A DNA stretch of 64,000 nucleotides from Panulirus ornatus (taxonomy: Eukaryota > Arthropoda > Malacostraca > Decapoda > Palinuridae). Below, piece after piece: positions 37,998 to 53,150 of this stretch (position 1 is the stretch's first letter; each line of letters opens with the position of its first letter). The notes beneath the pieces are model-generated. The model was not told where the DNA came from and made no database searches. It worked only from the letters and a program-made list of their open reading frames with translations. The position numbers and the translations under genes are program-made. The stretch covers positions 141,001 to 205,000 of the forward strand of contig NC_092243.1 in assembly GCF_036320965.1 (NCBI RefSeq), read 5' to 3'.

Positions 37998-40977
37998 ATA
38001 TGTGGATTTGTGTGCTGAGAAAGGACTGGTGAATGGGAATACCTGGTTTAAAAAGCGAGATATACGTAAGTATACGTATGTAAGTAGGAGAGATGGAAAG
38101 AGAGCGTTATTGGATTACGTGTTAATTGATAGGAGCGCGAAAGAGAGACTTTTGAATGATAATGTGCTGAGAGGTGGAACTGGAGGGATGTCTGATCATT
38201 ATCTTGTGGAGGCGAAGGAGATTTGTAGGGGTTTTCAGAAAAGAAGAGAGAATGGTGGGGTGAAGAGAGTGGTGAGAGTAAGTGAGCTTGGGAAGGAGAC
38301 TTGTCTGAGGAAGTACCAGGAGAGACTGAGTACAGAATGGAAAAAGGTAAAAACAAAGGAGGTAAGGTAAGTGAGGGAGGAATGGGATGTATTTAGGGAA
38401 GCAGTGATGGCTTGCGCAAAATATGCTTGTGGTGTGAGAAGCGTGGGAGGTGGGCAGATTAGAAACGGGTAGCGAGTGGTGGGATGACGAAGTAAGATTA
38501 TTAGTGAAAGAGAAGAGAGGGGCATTTGGACGATTTTTGCAGGGAAAAAAGGCAAATGAGTGGGAGATGTATAAAAGAAAGAGGCTAGAGGTCAAGAGAA
38601 AGGTGCAAGAGGGGAAAAAGAGGGCAAATGAGAGTTGGGGTGAGACAGTATCATTAAATTTTAGGGAGAATAAAAAGATGTTTTGGAAGGAGGTAAATAA
38701 AGTGCGTAAGACAAGGGAGCAAATGGGAACTTCAGTGAAGGGGGCAAATGGGAAGGTGATAACAAGTAGTGGTGATGTGAGAAGGAGATGGAGTGAGTAT
38801 TTTGAATGTTTGTTGAATGTGTTTGATGATAGAGTGGCAGATATAGGGTGTTTTGGTTGAGGTGGTGTGCAAAGTGAGAGGGTTAGGGAAAATGATTTGG
38901 TGAACAGAGAAGAGGTAGTAAAAGCTTTGCGGAAGATGAAAGCCGGCAAGGCAGCGGGTTTGGATGGTATTGCAGCGGAATTTATTAAAAAAGGGGGTGA
39001 CTGTATTGTTGACTGGTTGGTAAGGTTATTTAATGTGTGTATGATCCATGGCGAGGTGCCGGAGGATTGGCGGAATACTTGCATAGTGCCATTGTACAAA
39101 GGCAGCGGGTTTGGATGGTATTGCAGCGGAATTTATTAAAAAAGGGGGTGACTGTATTGTTGACTGGTTGGTAAGGTTATTTAATGTGTGTATGATCCAT
39201 GGCGAGGTGCCGGAGGATTGGCGGAATACTTGCATAGTGCCATTGTACAAAGGCAAAGGGGATAAGAGTGAGTGCTCAAATTACAGAGGTATAAGTTTGT
39301 TGAATATTCCTGGTAAATTATATGGGAGGGTATTGATTGAGAGGGTGAAGGCATGTACAGAGCATCAGATTGGGGAAGAGCAGTGTGGTTTCAGAAGTGG
39401 TAGAGGATGTGTGGATCAGGTGTCTGCTTTGAAGAATGTATGTGAGAAATACTTAGAAAAGCAAATGGATTTGTATGTAGCATTTATGGATCTGGAGAAG
39501 GCATATGATAGAGTTGATAGAGATGCTCTGTGGAAGGTATTAAGAATATATGGTGTGGGAGGCAAGTTGTTAGGAGCAGTGAAAAGTTTTTATCGAGGAT
39601 GTAAGGCATGTGTACGTGTAGGAAGAGAGGAAAGTGATTGGTTCTCAGTGAATGTAGGTTTGCGGCAGGGGTGTGTGATATCTCCATGGTTGTTTAATTT
39701 GTTTATGGATGGGGTTGTTAGAGAGGTAAATGCAAGAGTTTTGGAAAGAGGGGCAAGTATGCAGTCTGTTGTGGATGAGAAAGCTTGGGAAGTGAGTCAG
39801 TTGTTGTTTGCTGATGATACAGCGCTGGTGGCTGATTCATGTAAAAAACTGCAGAAGCTGGTGACTGAGTTTGGTAAAGTGTGTGAAAAAAGAAAGTTAA
39901 GAGTAAATGTGAATAAGAGCAAGGTTACGTACAGTAGGGTTGAGGGTTAAGTCAATTGGGAGGTAAGTTTGAATGGAGAAAAACTGGAGGAAGTAGTTTT
40001 AGATATCTGGGAGTGGATCTGGCAGCGGATGGAACCATGGAAGCGGAAGTGAATCATAGGGTAGGGGAGGGGGTGAAAATTCTGGGAGCCTTGAAGAATG
40101 TGTGGAAGTCGAGAACATTATCTCGGAAAGCAAAGATGGGTATATTTAAAGGAATAGTGGTTCCAACAATGTTGTATGGCTGCGAGGCGTGGGCTATGGA
40201 TAGAGTTGTGCGCAGGAGGGTGGATGTGCTGGAGATGAGATGTGTGAGGACAATATGTGGTGTGAGGTGCTTTGATCGAGTAAGTAATGTAAGGGTGAGA
40301 GAGATGTGTGGAAATAAAAAGAGTGTGGTTGAGAGAGCAGAAGAGGGTGTTTTGAAATGGTTTGGTCACATGGAGAGAATGAGCGGGGAAAGATTGACCA
40401 AGAGGATATATGTGTCGGAGGTGGAGGGAACGAGGAGAAGTGGGAGACCAAATTGGAGGTGGAAAGATTGAGTGAAAAGGATTTTGAGTGATCGGGGCCT
40501 GAACATGCAGGAGGGTGAAAGGCGTGCAAGGAATAGAGTGAATTGGAACGATGTGGTATACCAGGGTCGACGTGCTGTCAATGGATTGAGCCAGGGCATG
40601 TGAAGCATCTGGGGTAAACCATGGAAAGTGTGTGGGTCCTGGATGTGGAAAGGGAGCTGTGGTTTCGGTGCATTATTACATGACAGCTAGAGACTGAGTG
40701 TGAACGAATGTGGCCTTTGGTGTCTTTCCTAGCGCTACCTCGCACACATGAGGGGGGAGGGGGTTGTTATTCCATGTGTGGCGAGGTGGCGATGGGAACA
40801 AATCAAGGCAGACAGTATGAATTATGTACATGTGTATATATGTATATGTCTGTGCGTATATATATATGTGTACATTGAGATGTATAGGTATGTATATACA
40901 TGTGTATGTGGGCGGGTTGGGCCATTCTTTCGTCTGTTTCCTTGCGCTACCTCGCTAACGCGGGAGACAGCGACAAA

Positions 40978-40983
<6 letters not shown>
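37998..40983 (+). mobile_element. RLE LINE, subfamily B, near full-length with many lesions
   Basis: Starts inside the endonuclease at [19 protein letters not shown] and keeps [20 protein letters not shown] and an intact SDHYLV, then the RT ([39 protein letters not shown]), the C-terminal region and the long 3' UTR (40560-40983). Lesions: TAA at 38368, a frame change near 38458-38470, CGA to TGA at 38858, a 151-bp tandem duplication (38950-39251), TAA at 39948, an 11-nt gap near 39995 and TGA at 40469. MQSVVDE, VNHR and RCFDRV markers. Confidence 0.92.
38950..39251 (+). repeat. 151-bp tandem duplication inside RLE
   Basis: 38950-39100 and 39101-39251 look identical base for base. The duplication begins and ends at AAGGCA, so it was formed between two 6-bp matches. 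151 is not divisible by three and shifts the RT frame. Confidence 0.93.

Positions 40984-41066
<83 letters not shown>
40984..41066. repeat. (AT)n microsatellite, LINE tail
   Basis: About 42 units between an RLE 3' end and the 5' truncation of the next RLE in the same orientation. Confidence 0.98.
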
Positions 41067-41070
<4 letters not shown>

Positions 41071-42358
41071 ATTTGTATGTAGCATGTATGGATCTGGAGA
41101 AGGCATATGATAGAGTTGATAGAGATGCTCTGTGGAAGGTATTAAGAATATATGGTGTGGGAGGCAAGTTGTTAGAAGCAGTGAAAAGTTTTTATCGAAG
41201 ATGTAAGGCATGTGTACGTGTAGGAAGAGAGGAAAGTGATTGGTTCTCAGTGAATGTAGGTTTGCGGCAGGGGTGTGTGATGTCTCCATGGTTGTATAAT
41301 TTGTTTATGGATGGGTTGTTAGGGAGGTAAATGCAAGAGTTTTGGAAAGAGGGGCAAGTATGAAGTCTGTTGGGGATGAGAGAGCTTGGGAAGTGAGTCA
41401 GTTTTTGTTCGCTGATGATACAGCGCTGGTGGCTGATTCATATGAGAAACTGTAGAAGCTGGTGACTGAGTTTGGTAAAGTGTATGAAAGAAGAAAGTTA
41501 AGAGTAGATGTGAATAAGAGCAAGGCAATTAGGTACAGTAGGGTTGAGTGTCAAGTCAATTGGGAGGTAAGTTTGAATGGAGAAAAACTGGAGGAAGTAA
41601 AGTGTTTTAGATATCTGGGAGTGGATCTGGCAGCGGGTGGAACCATTGAAGCGGAAGTAGATCATAGGGTGGAGGAGGGGGCGAAAATCCTGAGAGCCTT
41701 GAAGAATGTGTGGAAGTCGAGAACATTATCTCGGAAAGCAAAAATGACTATGTTTGAAGGAATAGTGGTTCCAACAATGTTGTATGGTTACGAGGCGTGG
41801 GCTATGGATAGAGTTGTGCGCAGGAGGATGGATGTGCTGGAAATGAGATGTTTGAGGACAATGTGTGGTGTGAGGTGGTTTGATCGAGTAAGTAACGTAA
41901 GGGTAAGAGAGATGTGTGGAAATAAAAAGAGCGTGGTTGAGAGAGCAGAAGAGGGTGTTTTGAAATGGTTTGGGCACATGGAGAGAATGAGTGAGGAAAG
42001 ATTGACCAAGAGGATATATATGTCGGAGGTAGAGGGAAGGAGGAGAAGTGGGAGACCAAATTGGAGGTGGGAAGATGGGGTGAAAAAGATTTTGTGTGAT
42101 CGGGGCCTGAACATGCAGGAGGGTGAAAGGAGGGCAAGGAATAGAGTGAATTGGAGCGATGTGGTATACCGGGGTTGACGTGCTGTCATTGGATTGAATC
42201 AGGGCATGTGAAGCGTCTGGGGTAAACCATGGAAAGCTGTGTAGGTATGTATATTTGCGTGTGTGGACGTATGCATATACATGTGTATGGGGGTGGGTTG
42301 GGCCATTTCTTTCGTCTGTTTCCTTGCCCTACCTCGCAAACGCGGGAGACAGCGACAA
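41067..42358 (+). mobile_element. RLE LINE, 5'-truncated, subfamily A
   Basis: Begins [18 protein letters not shown]. Frames 41067-41330 and 41462-42178 are separated by a small deletion at 41317 (GATGGGTTGTTAGG) and a TAG at 41454. Motifs [38 protein letters not shown] and RPNWRWEDGV are present. The short-type 3' UTR ends GCGGGAGACAGCGACAAA at 42358 and has no AT tail. A 47-bp stretch of unknown origin (42359-42405) follows. Confidence 0.9.
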
Positions 42359-42405
42359 ACCTGGCGAGGTTTGTGTTGCAATGGTTCTTGATTCACAAAC
42401 GTAGT

Positions 42406-42637
42406 AGGGCAAGGAATAGGGTGAATTGGAGCGATGTGGTATACCGGGGTTGACGTGCTGTCAGTGGATTGAATCAAGGCATGTGAAGCGTCTGGGGTAA
42501 ACCATGGAAAGCTGTGTAGGTACGTATATTTGCGTGTGTGGACGTATGTATATACATGTGTATGGGGGTGGGTTGGGCCATTTCTTTCGTCTGTCTCCTT
42601 GCGCTACCTCGCAAACGCGGGAGACAGCGACAAAGCA

Positions 42638-42648
<11 letters not shown>
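42406..42648 (+). mobile_element. RLE LINE 3' end, left arm of a palindrome
   Basis: Only the last ~30 coding nt and the short 3' UTR, ending GCGACAAAGCAAAAAAAAA and (AT)n. It forms a near-perfect inverted repeat with 42704-42953. Confidence 0.9.

Positions 42649-42703
<55 letters not shown>
42649..42703. repeat. (AT)n at palindrome centre
   Basis: About 28 AT units flanked by A9 on the left and T16-18 on the right, that is, by two RLE tails pointing at each other. Confidence 0.97.
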
Positions 42704-44510
<1,807 letters not shown>

Positions 44511-44512
44511 TC

Positions 44513-44610
<98 letters not shown>

Positions 44611-44669
44611 CGCACACACACACACAGACACACACACACAAACACACACACACAGACACACACACACAG

Positions 44670-44705
<36 letters not shown>
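44511..44705. repeat. (CA)n microsatellite, compound
   Basis: About 95 CA units with interruptions (ATACAT, CGCACACG, CAGACA, CAAACA) in the right half, ending in a short ATATAT before an RLE tail. Confidence 0.97.
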
Positions 44706-44706
<1 letters not shown>

Positions 44707-44712
44707 ATATAT

Positions 44713-47504
44713 ATTTTTTTTTTTTTTTTTTTTTGCTTTGTCGCTGTCTCCCGCGTTTGCGAGGTAGCGCAAGGAGACAGACGAAAGAAATGGCCCAACC
44801 CACCCCCATACCTTGTATATACATACGTCCACACAGGCAAATATACATACCTACACAGCTTTCCATGGTTTACCCCAGACGCTTCACATGCCTTGATTCA
44901 ATCCACTGACAGCACGTCAACCCCGGTATACCACATCGCTCCAATTCACTCTATTCCTTGCCCTCCTTTCACCCTCCTGCATGTTCAGGCCCCGATCACA
45001 CAAAATCTTTTTCACTCCATCTTTCCACCTCCAATTTGGTCTCCCTCTTCTCCTCGTTCCCTCCACCTCCGACACATATATTCTCTTGGTCAATCTTTCC
45101 TCACTCATTCTCTCCATGTGCCCGAACCATTTCAAAACACCCTCTTCTGCTCTCTCAACCACGCTCTTTTTATTTCCACACATCTCTCTTACCCTTACGT
45201 TACTTACTCGATCAAACCACCTCACACCACACATTGTCCTCAAACATCTCATTTCCAGCACATCCATCCTCCTGCGCACAACTCTATCCATAGCCCACGC
45301 CTCGCAACCATACAACATTGTTGGAACCACTATTCCTTCAAACATACCCATTTTTGCTTTCCGAGATAATGTTCTCGACTTCCACACATTCTTCAAGGCT
45401 CCCAGAATTTTCGCCCCCTCCCCCACCCTATGATCCACTTCCGCTTCCATGGTTCCATCCGCTGCCAGATCCACTCCCAGATATCTAAAACACTTCACTT
45501 CCTCCAGTTTTTCTCCATTCAAACTCACCTCCCAATTGACTTGACCCTCAACCCTACTGTACCTAATTACCTTGCTCTTATTCACATTTACTCTTAACTT
45601 TCTTCTTTCACACACTTTACCAAACTCAGTCACCAGCTTCTGCAGGTTCTCACATGAATCAGCCACCAGCGCTGTATCATCAGCGAACAACAACTGACTC
45701 ACTTCCCAAGCTCTCTCATCCCCAACAGACTTCATACTTGCCCCTCTTTCCAAAACTCTTGCATTCACCTCCCTAACAACCCCATCCATAAACAAATTAA
45801 ACAACCATGGAGACATCACACTCCCCTGCCGCAAACCTACATTCACTGAGAACCAATCACTTTCCTCTCTTCCTACACGTACACATGCCTTACATCCTCG
45901 ATAAAAACTTTTCACTGCTTCTAACAACTTGCCTCCCACACCATATATTCTTAATACCTTCCACAGAGCATCTCTATCAACTCTATCATATGCCTTCTCC
46001 AGATCCATAAATGCTACATACAAATCCATTTGCTTTTCTAAGTATTTCTCACATACATTCTTCAAAGCAAACACCTGATCCACACATCCTCTACCACTTC
46101 TGAAACCACACTGCTCTTCCCCAGTCTGATGCTCTGTACATGCCTTCACCCTCTCAATCAATATCCTCCCACATAATTTACCAGGAATACTCAACAAACT
46201 TATACCTCTGTAATTTGAGCACTCACTCTTATCCCCTTTGCCTTTGTACAATGGCACTATGCACGCATTCCGCCAATCCTCAGGCACCTCACCATGAGTC
46301 ATACATACATTAAATAACCTTACCAACCAGTCAACAATACAGTCATCCCCTTTTTTAATAAATTCCACTGCAATACCATCCAAACCTGCTGCCTTGCCGG
46401 CTTTTATCTTCCGCAGAGCTTTTACTACCTCTTCTCTGTTTACCAAATCATTTTCCCTAACCCTCTCTCTTTGCACACCACCTCGACCAAAACACCCTAT
46501 ATCTGCCACTCTATCATCAAACATATTCAACAAACCTTCAAAATACTCACTCCATCTCCTTCTTACATCACCACTACTTGTTATCACCTCCCCATTTGCG
46601 CCCTTCACTGAAGTTCCCATTTGCTCCCTTGTCTTACGCACTTTATTCACCTCCTTCCAGAACATCTTTTTATTCTCCCTAAAATTTAATGATACTCTCT
46701 CACCCCAACTCTCATTTGCCCTTTTTTTTACCTCTTGCACCTTTCTCTTGACCTCCTGTCTCTTTCTTTTATACATCTCCCACTCAATTGCATTTTTCCC
46801 TGCAAAAATCGTCCAAATGCCTCTCTCTTCTCTTTCACTAATACTCTTACTTCTTCATCCCACCACTCACTACCCTTTCTAATCAACCCACCTCCCACTC
46901 TTCTCATGCCACAAGCATCTTTTGCGCAATCCATCACTGACTCCCTAAATACATCCCATTCCTCCCCCACTCCCCTTACTTCCATTGTTCTCACCTTTTT
47001 CCATTCTGTACTCAGTCTCTCCTGGTACTTCCTCACACAGGTCTCCTTCTCAAGCTCACTTACTCTCACCACCCTCTTCACCCCAACATTCACTCTTCTT
47101 TTCTGAAAACCCATACAAATCTTCACCTTAGCCTCCACAAGATAATGATCAGACATCCCTCCAGTTGCACCTCTCAGCACATTAACATCCAAAAGTCTCT
47201 CTTTCGCACGCCTGTCAATTAACACGTAATCCAATAACGCTCTCTGGCCATCTCTCCTACTTACATACGTATACTTATGTATATCTCGCTTTTTAAACCA
47301 GGTATTCCCAATATTCAGTCCTTTTTCAGCACATAAATCTACAAGCTCTTCACCATTTCTATTTACAACACTGAACACCCCATGTATACCAATTATTCCC
47401 TCAACTGCCACATTACTCACCTTTGCATTCAAATCACCCATCACTATAACCCGGTCTCGTGCATCAAAACCACTAACACACTCATTCAGCTGCTCCCAAA
47501 ACTC

Positions 47505-47505
<1 letters not shown>
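44713..47505 (-). mobile_element. RLE LINE, long copy, subfamily A
   Basis: Minus-strand RLE with short-type 3' UTR (44713-44916), RT plus C-terminus in one 619-codon frame (44917-46776), and the second half of the endonuclease in another frame (46728-47505). The frame change is one lost A near 46797. The endonuclease part keeps [32 protein letters not shown] and a canonical SDHYLV. RT motifs [27 protein letters not shown] and [12 protein letters not shown] are intact. It is truncated at [11 protein letters not shown] (47500). Apart from the frameshift and truncation it is the best preserved endonuclease-RT combination in the window. Confidence 0.93.
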
Positions 47506-47792
<287 letters not shown>

Positions 47793-47794
47793 TT

Positions 47795-48017
47795 TTTTAT
47801 ATTATACTTAGTCGCTGTTTCCCGCGTTAGCGAGTCAGCGCAAGGAAACAGACGAAAGAATGGCCCAACCCACCCACATACACATGTATATACATAAACA
47901 CCCACACACGTACACAAACATACCTATACATTTCAACGTATACATGCATATACACACAGACATATACATATAAACACAATTACATATTCATACTTGCTGC
48001 CTTCATCAATTCTCGTC
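47795..48017 (-). mobile_element. RLE LINE 3' UTR only (long type)
   Basis: Starts at the tail (TATACTTAGTCGCTGTTTCC, GCGTTAGCGAGTCAGCGCAA) and reaches only to the middle of the long UTR (CTTGCTGCCTTCATCAATTC), where it meets a PLE palindrome. A very short 5'-truncated insertion. Confidence 0.85.
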
Positions 48018-48213
48018 GCCATTTGGTAAACAAGTTTACCAAATGGCGTCCTAGTTTCGTCTCTTCGATGTATAGCAACTGACTGTTATATTTCTCTCTT
48101 GTCTCCCCTGATGATGTGATTATTACTCGAAAGTGCCCTTGGGAACTTTTCTCTTTTCATTTTCCCCGTGGACTCATAGGAATATCTTGATCACGCGGAA
48201 AATTGTGATTCTT

Positions 48214-48219
<6 letters not shown>
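48018..48219 (+). mobile_element. PLE P 3' end with small inverted arm
   Basis: Opens with a 14-bp perfect palindrome arm pair (GCCATTTGGTAAAC, AA, GTTTACCAAATGGC, 48018-48047). It then runs in plus orientation through GATGTATAGCAACTGACTGT, the hammerhead region, CCCCGTGGACTCATAGGAAT and the complete terminal end with the GATCAC / GTGATT pair to TTTCCA at 48219. No protein-coding part. Confidence 0.85.
48102..48145 (+). ncRNA. hammerhead-like ribozyme core
   Basis: CTGATGA and CGAAA intact and helix I perfect (TCCC/GGGA). Helix III is damaged (AGTGCCCT) and helix II has ACTC for ACAC. Confidence 0.55.

Positions 48220-48310
<91 letters not shown>
48220..48310. repeat. (AT)n microsatellite
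   Basis: About 45 units followed by a short GTGTGTGT stretch. Confidence 0.98.
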
Positions 48311-48311
<1 letters not shown>

Positions 48312-50009
48312 CATGTGTGTGTGTATGCGTGTGTGTGACTCACTATCTTCATCAAATCAAATTATATCATACTATACTTTCATCTTTGAAGAACTGTTTA
48401 AGAATTAAGTGATAAAAAATATATCATTTTCTCACGCTTTATATTTGGTCACCAAAACTATTGTAGTCAAGCAATACGTGCCTTCTTAATGTCAAACTAT
48501 TGATAATGATACCCATCGAAGTTTTCTTTTTCTTCACAATGTTTTCTGTTCTGCCTGGCAACCTGCTTATCATCAAATGCAGCATGTATCTGGCTGTACA
48601 CTTTGGCCAAGATCTACCAGTGCATTGTTGGACTTGTTACAGTTATCTACCCTCTTTCCCAATAATTGTTATCCATTATATTCAAAGAACGTTATATTCT
48701 TTTGAAAGTCCTATTGTTGTATGTTAAAATTAAGAAAAGTTCTGTCTTGATGGCTCTATGAGCTGATTATACCCTCTTAAAGGAAAAGGTGAGGTAGAAA
48801 CACTAGATTCTTAAATGATTTTATTCTCGTAAAACGCCACAAAATTTGTAGCCTTTCATTCAATGTACTCAAATAGATATTACTGTATATGACACCTGTA
48901 TCAAGGACACTGTATTTAATTTGGTACCACAAAGTTTTTCAGGATTCAGTACATTCCTGATAAAGGTTGCAGAGTAGACCCTTCATCGACAAGGATCTCC
49001 GTTTTCCGAGACGTGATATAGTTGTGCGCCGTAGTCATGATGGTATGATCATTCCTCCGGACAAAAGTGAGTCGTCTTGGTGGCAGATGGAGGGGATTGG
49101 TACGTTAGAAGCGTGATCAGGAAATATTGCTGACAATATCGTTATGTGAGTGACGTCCACTCCTCAGCCTTGCCTAGAAGTGGGTTTTGAAATGATACTG
49201 AGGAGAGAATATTTGTCGAGGATGATATCATTATTTGAATTATGTATTATAAGAGCAGTGACTCCCTGTATGCGCTGAAGGGAACTACGCCAACTCCTCT
49301 CAAATTCATGTGACCTGATCCGAGAATTGATATTGAGGTGCCGACGAAGACGCTTGCTTACATTCCAAACAATAGTTACTACGGTTGGTCCGTCTGATCC
49401 TGCGGTATATCCTACCAGATTGGCCATACGTAGCACAACTAACACACCATAAAGCTGCCAAGTGCCAGGTCTTTACTGAGTGTAGCTTTGATACATCCCA
49501 GAACCCACAGACCGAGCACATCGAATGGCAAAGAAATTATAGAATAATACGAAAAGACATTATACAACTTCCTGCGTAAAGTCCTTAACTCCTCATTGGC
49601 GAAGAGTATAGTGTCAGGCAGCATATCTTGTAGGTGTCCGATGTTTGAGCTCCAACAAGCCCAAATTCTGCTCACCACAGAAATTTATTGTGAATATTAT
49701 CATCACAGTGAATTGTAGTGTTATATGATAAACAAAACCAGTTCACCAAATAAACACTACCTGACACATGCTTGACCACATAATGGACTCCCTTGAAAAA
49801 ACCTTATATTTTCTTAGTCTCTTTTCAAAACTAGGATGAGTTTAAAAGGCCAAGATTTGAGAGCAAAAGCGGTGTATCTTCATCCATATACAGGTCAAGT
49901 AGTTAGTAACTTTCAGTCGTCAATGTAGGCTAGAAATGGTCGTTCCTAATGTATCATCGGCATTATGTGCGGTGTGTGGAAAATCATCTTTGACCAAATT
50001 TCATGAACA
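48311..50009. other. unique DNA
   Basis: No recognised gene. Minus frames at 49164-49445 and 49306-49678 stay open for 70-95 codons but show no identifiable domain. Somewhat higher GC at 49000-49600. Confidence 0.4.
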
Positions 50010-50090
50010 TTGGCAGAGTGTATGTGAGCGGGTGTGGCCTTTCTTTGTATGTTTCTTGGTGCTACCTTGCTAACTCAGGAAATGGCTATC

Positions 50091-50094
<4 letters not shown>
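50010..50094 (+). mobile_element. RLE LINE tail remnant
   Basis: GTGTATGTGAGCGGGTGTGG, then CTTTCTTTGTATGTTTCTTG, then GTGCTACCTTGCTAACTCAG, then GAAATGGC: an old variant of the RLE terminal block, related to 10830-10985, running into (AT)n. Confidence 0.7.
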
Positions 50095-50154
<60 letters not shown>

Positions 50155-50155
50155 T
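50095..50155. repeat. (AT)n between facing tails
   Basis: AT array with TTT interruptions. An old RLE tail enters from the left and a younger RLE tail from the right. Confidence 0.96.
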
Positions 50156-50753
50156 TTTATTATACTTTGTCGCTGTCTCCCGCGTTTGCGAGGTAGCGCA
50201 AGGAAACAGACGAAAGAAATGGCCCAACCCCCCCCCCCCCCCATACACATGTATATACATACGTCCACACACGCAAATATACATACCTACACAGCTTTCC
50301 ATGGTTTACCCCAGACGCTTCACATGCCCTGATTCAATCCACTGACAGCACGTCAACCCCGGTATACCACATCGATCCAATTCACTCTATTCCTTGCCCT
50401 CCTTTCACCCTCCTGCATGTTCAGGCCCCGATCACACAAAATCTTTTTCACTCCATCTTTCCACCTCCAATTTGGTCTCCCTCTTCTCCTCGTTCCCTCC
50501 ACCTCCGACACATATATCCTCTTGGTCAATCTTTCCTCACTCATTCTCTCCATGTGCCCAAACCACTTCAAAACACCCTCTTCTGCTCTCTCAACCACGC
50601 TCTTTTTATTTCCACACATCTCTCTTACCCTTACGTTACTCACTCGATCAAACCACCTCACACCACACATTGTCCTCAAACATCTCATTTCCAGCACATC
50701 CATCCTCCTGCGCACAACTCTATCCATAGCCCACGCCTCGCAACCATACAACA
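50156..50753 (-). mobile_element. RLE LINE 3' end, subfamily A
   Basis: Minus-strand tail, short 3' UTR (with C15 at 50229-50243), and a 133-codon open C-terminal frame (50353-50753) from MLYGCEAWAMDRVV to NRVNWIDVVYRG. The 5' truncation at ACAACAT merges with a short ATATATAT. Confidence 0.9.
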
Positions 50754-51114
50754 TATATATGAAAGGCGTATTGGTTTGGATTGTGAAGGTTGCGTTTGTT
50801 AGACACTATTTCTCGAAGCTTTCATGGTTTTGTTTGTGATATTTACCTGTGTATTATGAATGTGATGGTTTGGTTCTGTGGATTACAAGAGGATTTCATG
50901 GAATAATATGATGTCAGTGCTGGCTGCCATAGTGATGTCTGAGGTGAGTATCATTTACGATGATTGTGGCTGTGTTCTGGTGGACATGGCGGCGATCTAT
51001 TTAATAGTTTTGATGGAGCTATGATTGCTGTCATGGATTTTCTATTAATAGATATCTTTTTTTCAGTTGGAGGCTCCAATCATGGACAAAAGTCTACTTC
51101 AAGGCTGGGCCTTA
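50754..51114. other. unique DNA
   Basis: GT-rich on the plus strand, with no recognised feature. Confidence 0.45.
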
Positions 51115-51612
51115 ATTGAAATGTAGAGATTATAAAACGCAAAAAGAAAACACAAGGGAAAGTATTTACGAAATTTGGAGGAAGTAACAAACCTGTCTTT
51201 CACAAAATACCAGGTTATACTTATTGGGAAAGACATGAGACGGTAGAGAGTTCCAAAACTTTGAGGTGTAGGGAAAGGTACAGTTATCAAATTGGCCCTC
51301 GCTTGAGTTGCCAACGGCCACACAGTAGTCATGTAACGCAGCAGCTTGCCGAGTATCACGTGGTCTAGTTAGCGGTGGAGGCACACAAGCAGCCAGCTCT
51401 TGAATGCAAGACCCAAAGTAATTCCTATAGAAGGGGGAAAATTAACCAGCATTGTAGCGTAGGGTAAAAGGGTTAAGTTTATAAGTCGGACCACTTTCAA
51501 CTCTGTTAAGTAGGGATACAGAGCTTGAACCACCCTAGATGTGAGAGCAGTACCCATACAAGGACGATCCATTCCATGTTATAAACGGAGCAACTGTTTA
51601 GAAGAAAAGAAA
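51115..51612 (-). mobile_element. jockey-like LINE, C-terminal fragment
   Basis: The minus strand encodes, with frameshifts, FFSSKQLLRLYK, then HLGWFKLCIP, then KVVRLINLT, then YYFGSCIQELAACVPPPLTR, PRDTRQAAALHDYCVAVGNS, and the conserved C-terminal end FPYTSKFWNSLPSHVFPNKY. The WNSLPxxVFP motif is typical of jockey-type LINE C-termini. It overlaps only slightly with the plus-strand fragment at 3600-4035. Multiple stops, no tail recognised. Confidence 0.8.
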
Positions 51613-52984
51613 TTTTGACGTCACTGTGTATCTACATATCTTTTAGTATTAATTGATACTTTAATACATCAGAAGCATAACTCAATAAAACATTGACATT
51701 ATCGCTACACCCTAAAAGTATGTGAATCATTGATAACTTCCTGATATCTTTAAAACTTTTAGTTGCAGCTGTCAACAAGATTGTCATTTGCTGCTAGCAT
51801 TGACCAGTCTGGCAAAAGCAAGTATCACTGCAGGGCAAACACAACACTGGCCAAAGTGTGATACATGTTACAGAAGCAGCAGGTTATATCTCCATTTTAG
51901 ACTTGAGGGAGAATCTTGTCTGCAATTTGCGCTTCACGGATTCTTCCTTAAAGTCGTTGTTCATCATTCTTCATCTCTGGATATGCAATGGGTTGTTTGC
52001 ACCAGAGTGTGGAACGTACCTCTTAAAGCTTATTGCTTGATAGCATGTTCTAATTTTGATAACTTTGTTGTTATCCTTCCTGTTGCTGAGTCCACAGAGC
52101 ATAAAAGCTCGTAACACGGTGTATTTTCTTTTGCTCTCTCCAAATAACACTAAATTTGAACCTAGACTTGTTGGTTCATTTATGTTCAGTATACTCTCCT
52201 TCACTACATTCTCATGTTCATTGTTCTAATCCAGTCTTGCCCTATCAAAGTCCCTTTTCAGTTGGTACTGGAAATAGGAATGAATGGAAAACAGATACAA
52301 CCTTCGATAACGTTTATATCTGACTAAGTTTACCCCACCCGTTGTCATTTGACCATAGAAAATGGTGTGTTCCTCTCTTGTTGCCACTAAATTCATAACC
52401 TTATCAAAAATCAATATCTTGAAGGCGAACTTTCCCTCTGATAGATTGAAAATTTCTCTCTGCGTCTGTTTGACTTAGTTGTCGAAGTATTCTTGAACCT
52501 GTAAGAATAGTTTCTAATCTTGTGTAATCATTTCTTTTTATGGAGACTTTATGCATTATGATGACGTAACCTAGAGATATTTATGTAATATCTTGGGGAT
52601 TATGAAATACTTCTTAACAGTGGCATGTTTAGCCAGTGAGAACGTTGTTCATCCTGTTGTTTCCATTCATTAATGTCAGACTGCCATCTGTACTTGTTGG
52701 AGGGAAAATGGTTTGAATACGCACATACCTTCCTGAAGACACGAGCACATGCTATATATTCTGCTCTCATGATGATTCTTTGATTACTGAAAAAAAAAAA
52801 AATCATACTATGTTAAGTGTTGAGAGTTCATACAGAGAGGTGTTGCAGATGTTGATGATGAATTCACTAAAAATCAGCCATGAGTGTTCTTTTAACATAG
52901 TTGACGTTCAATGACGTCTGCTACGCAACAAGAAGCGCAATGTCGGTGAGCTGACATGAGCTAAGAGGCACTATGTGACTATTG
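51613..52984. other. AT-rich unique DNA
   Basis: A 108-codon plus frame (51788-52114) has no recognised domain. Nothing else supported. Confidence 0.4.
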
Positions 52985-53150
52985 ATAGGCGCTTTGTAAA
53001 AGTTTTGAGAGGTACTGTGTGAGAGTGTTGGGAGGTGCTGTGTGAGTGTTGAGAAGCGCTGTGTGAGAGTGTTGAGAGGTGCTGTGTGAGTGGTGAGAGG
53101 CGCTGTGTGAGAGTGTTGAGAGGTGCTGTGTGAGTGTGTTGATGGGTGCT
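52985..53150. repeat. ~24-bp minisatellite
   Basis: About seven variable units of the form GAGAGGTGCTGTGTGAGAGT then GTT, with lengths of 18-24 bp and a G/T-rich plus strand. Confidence 0.85.
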
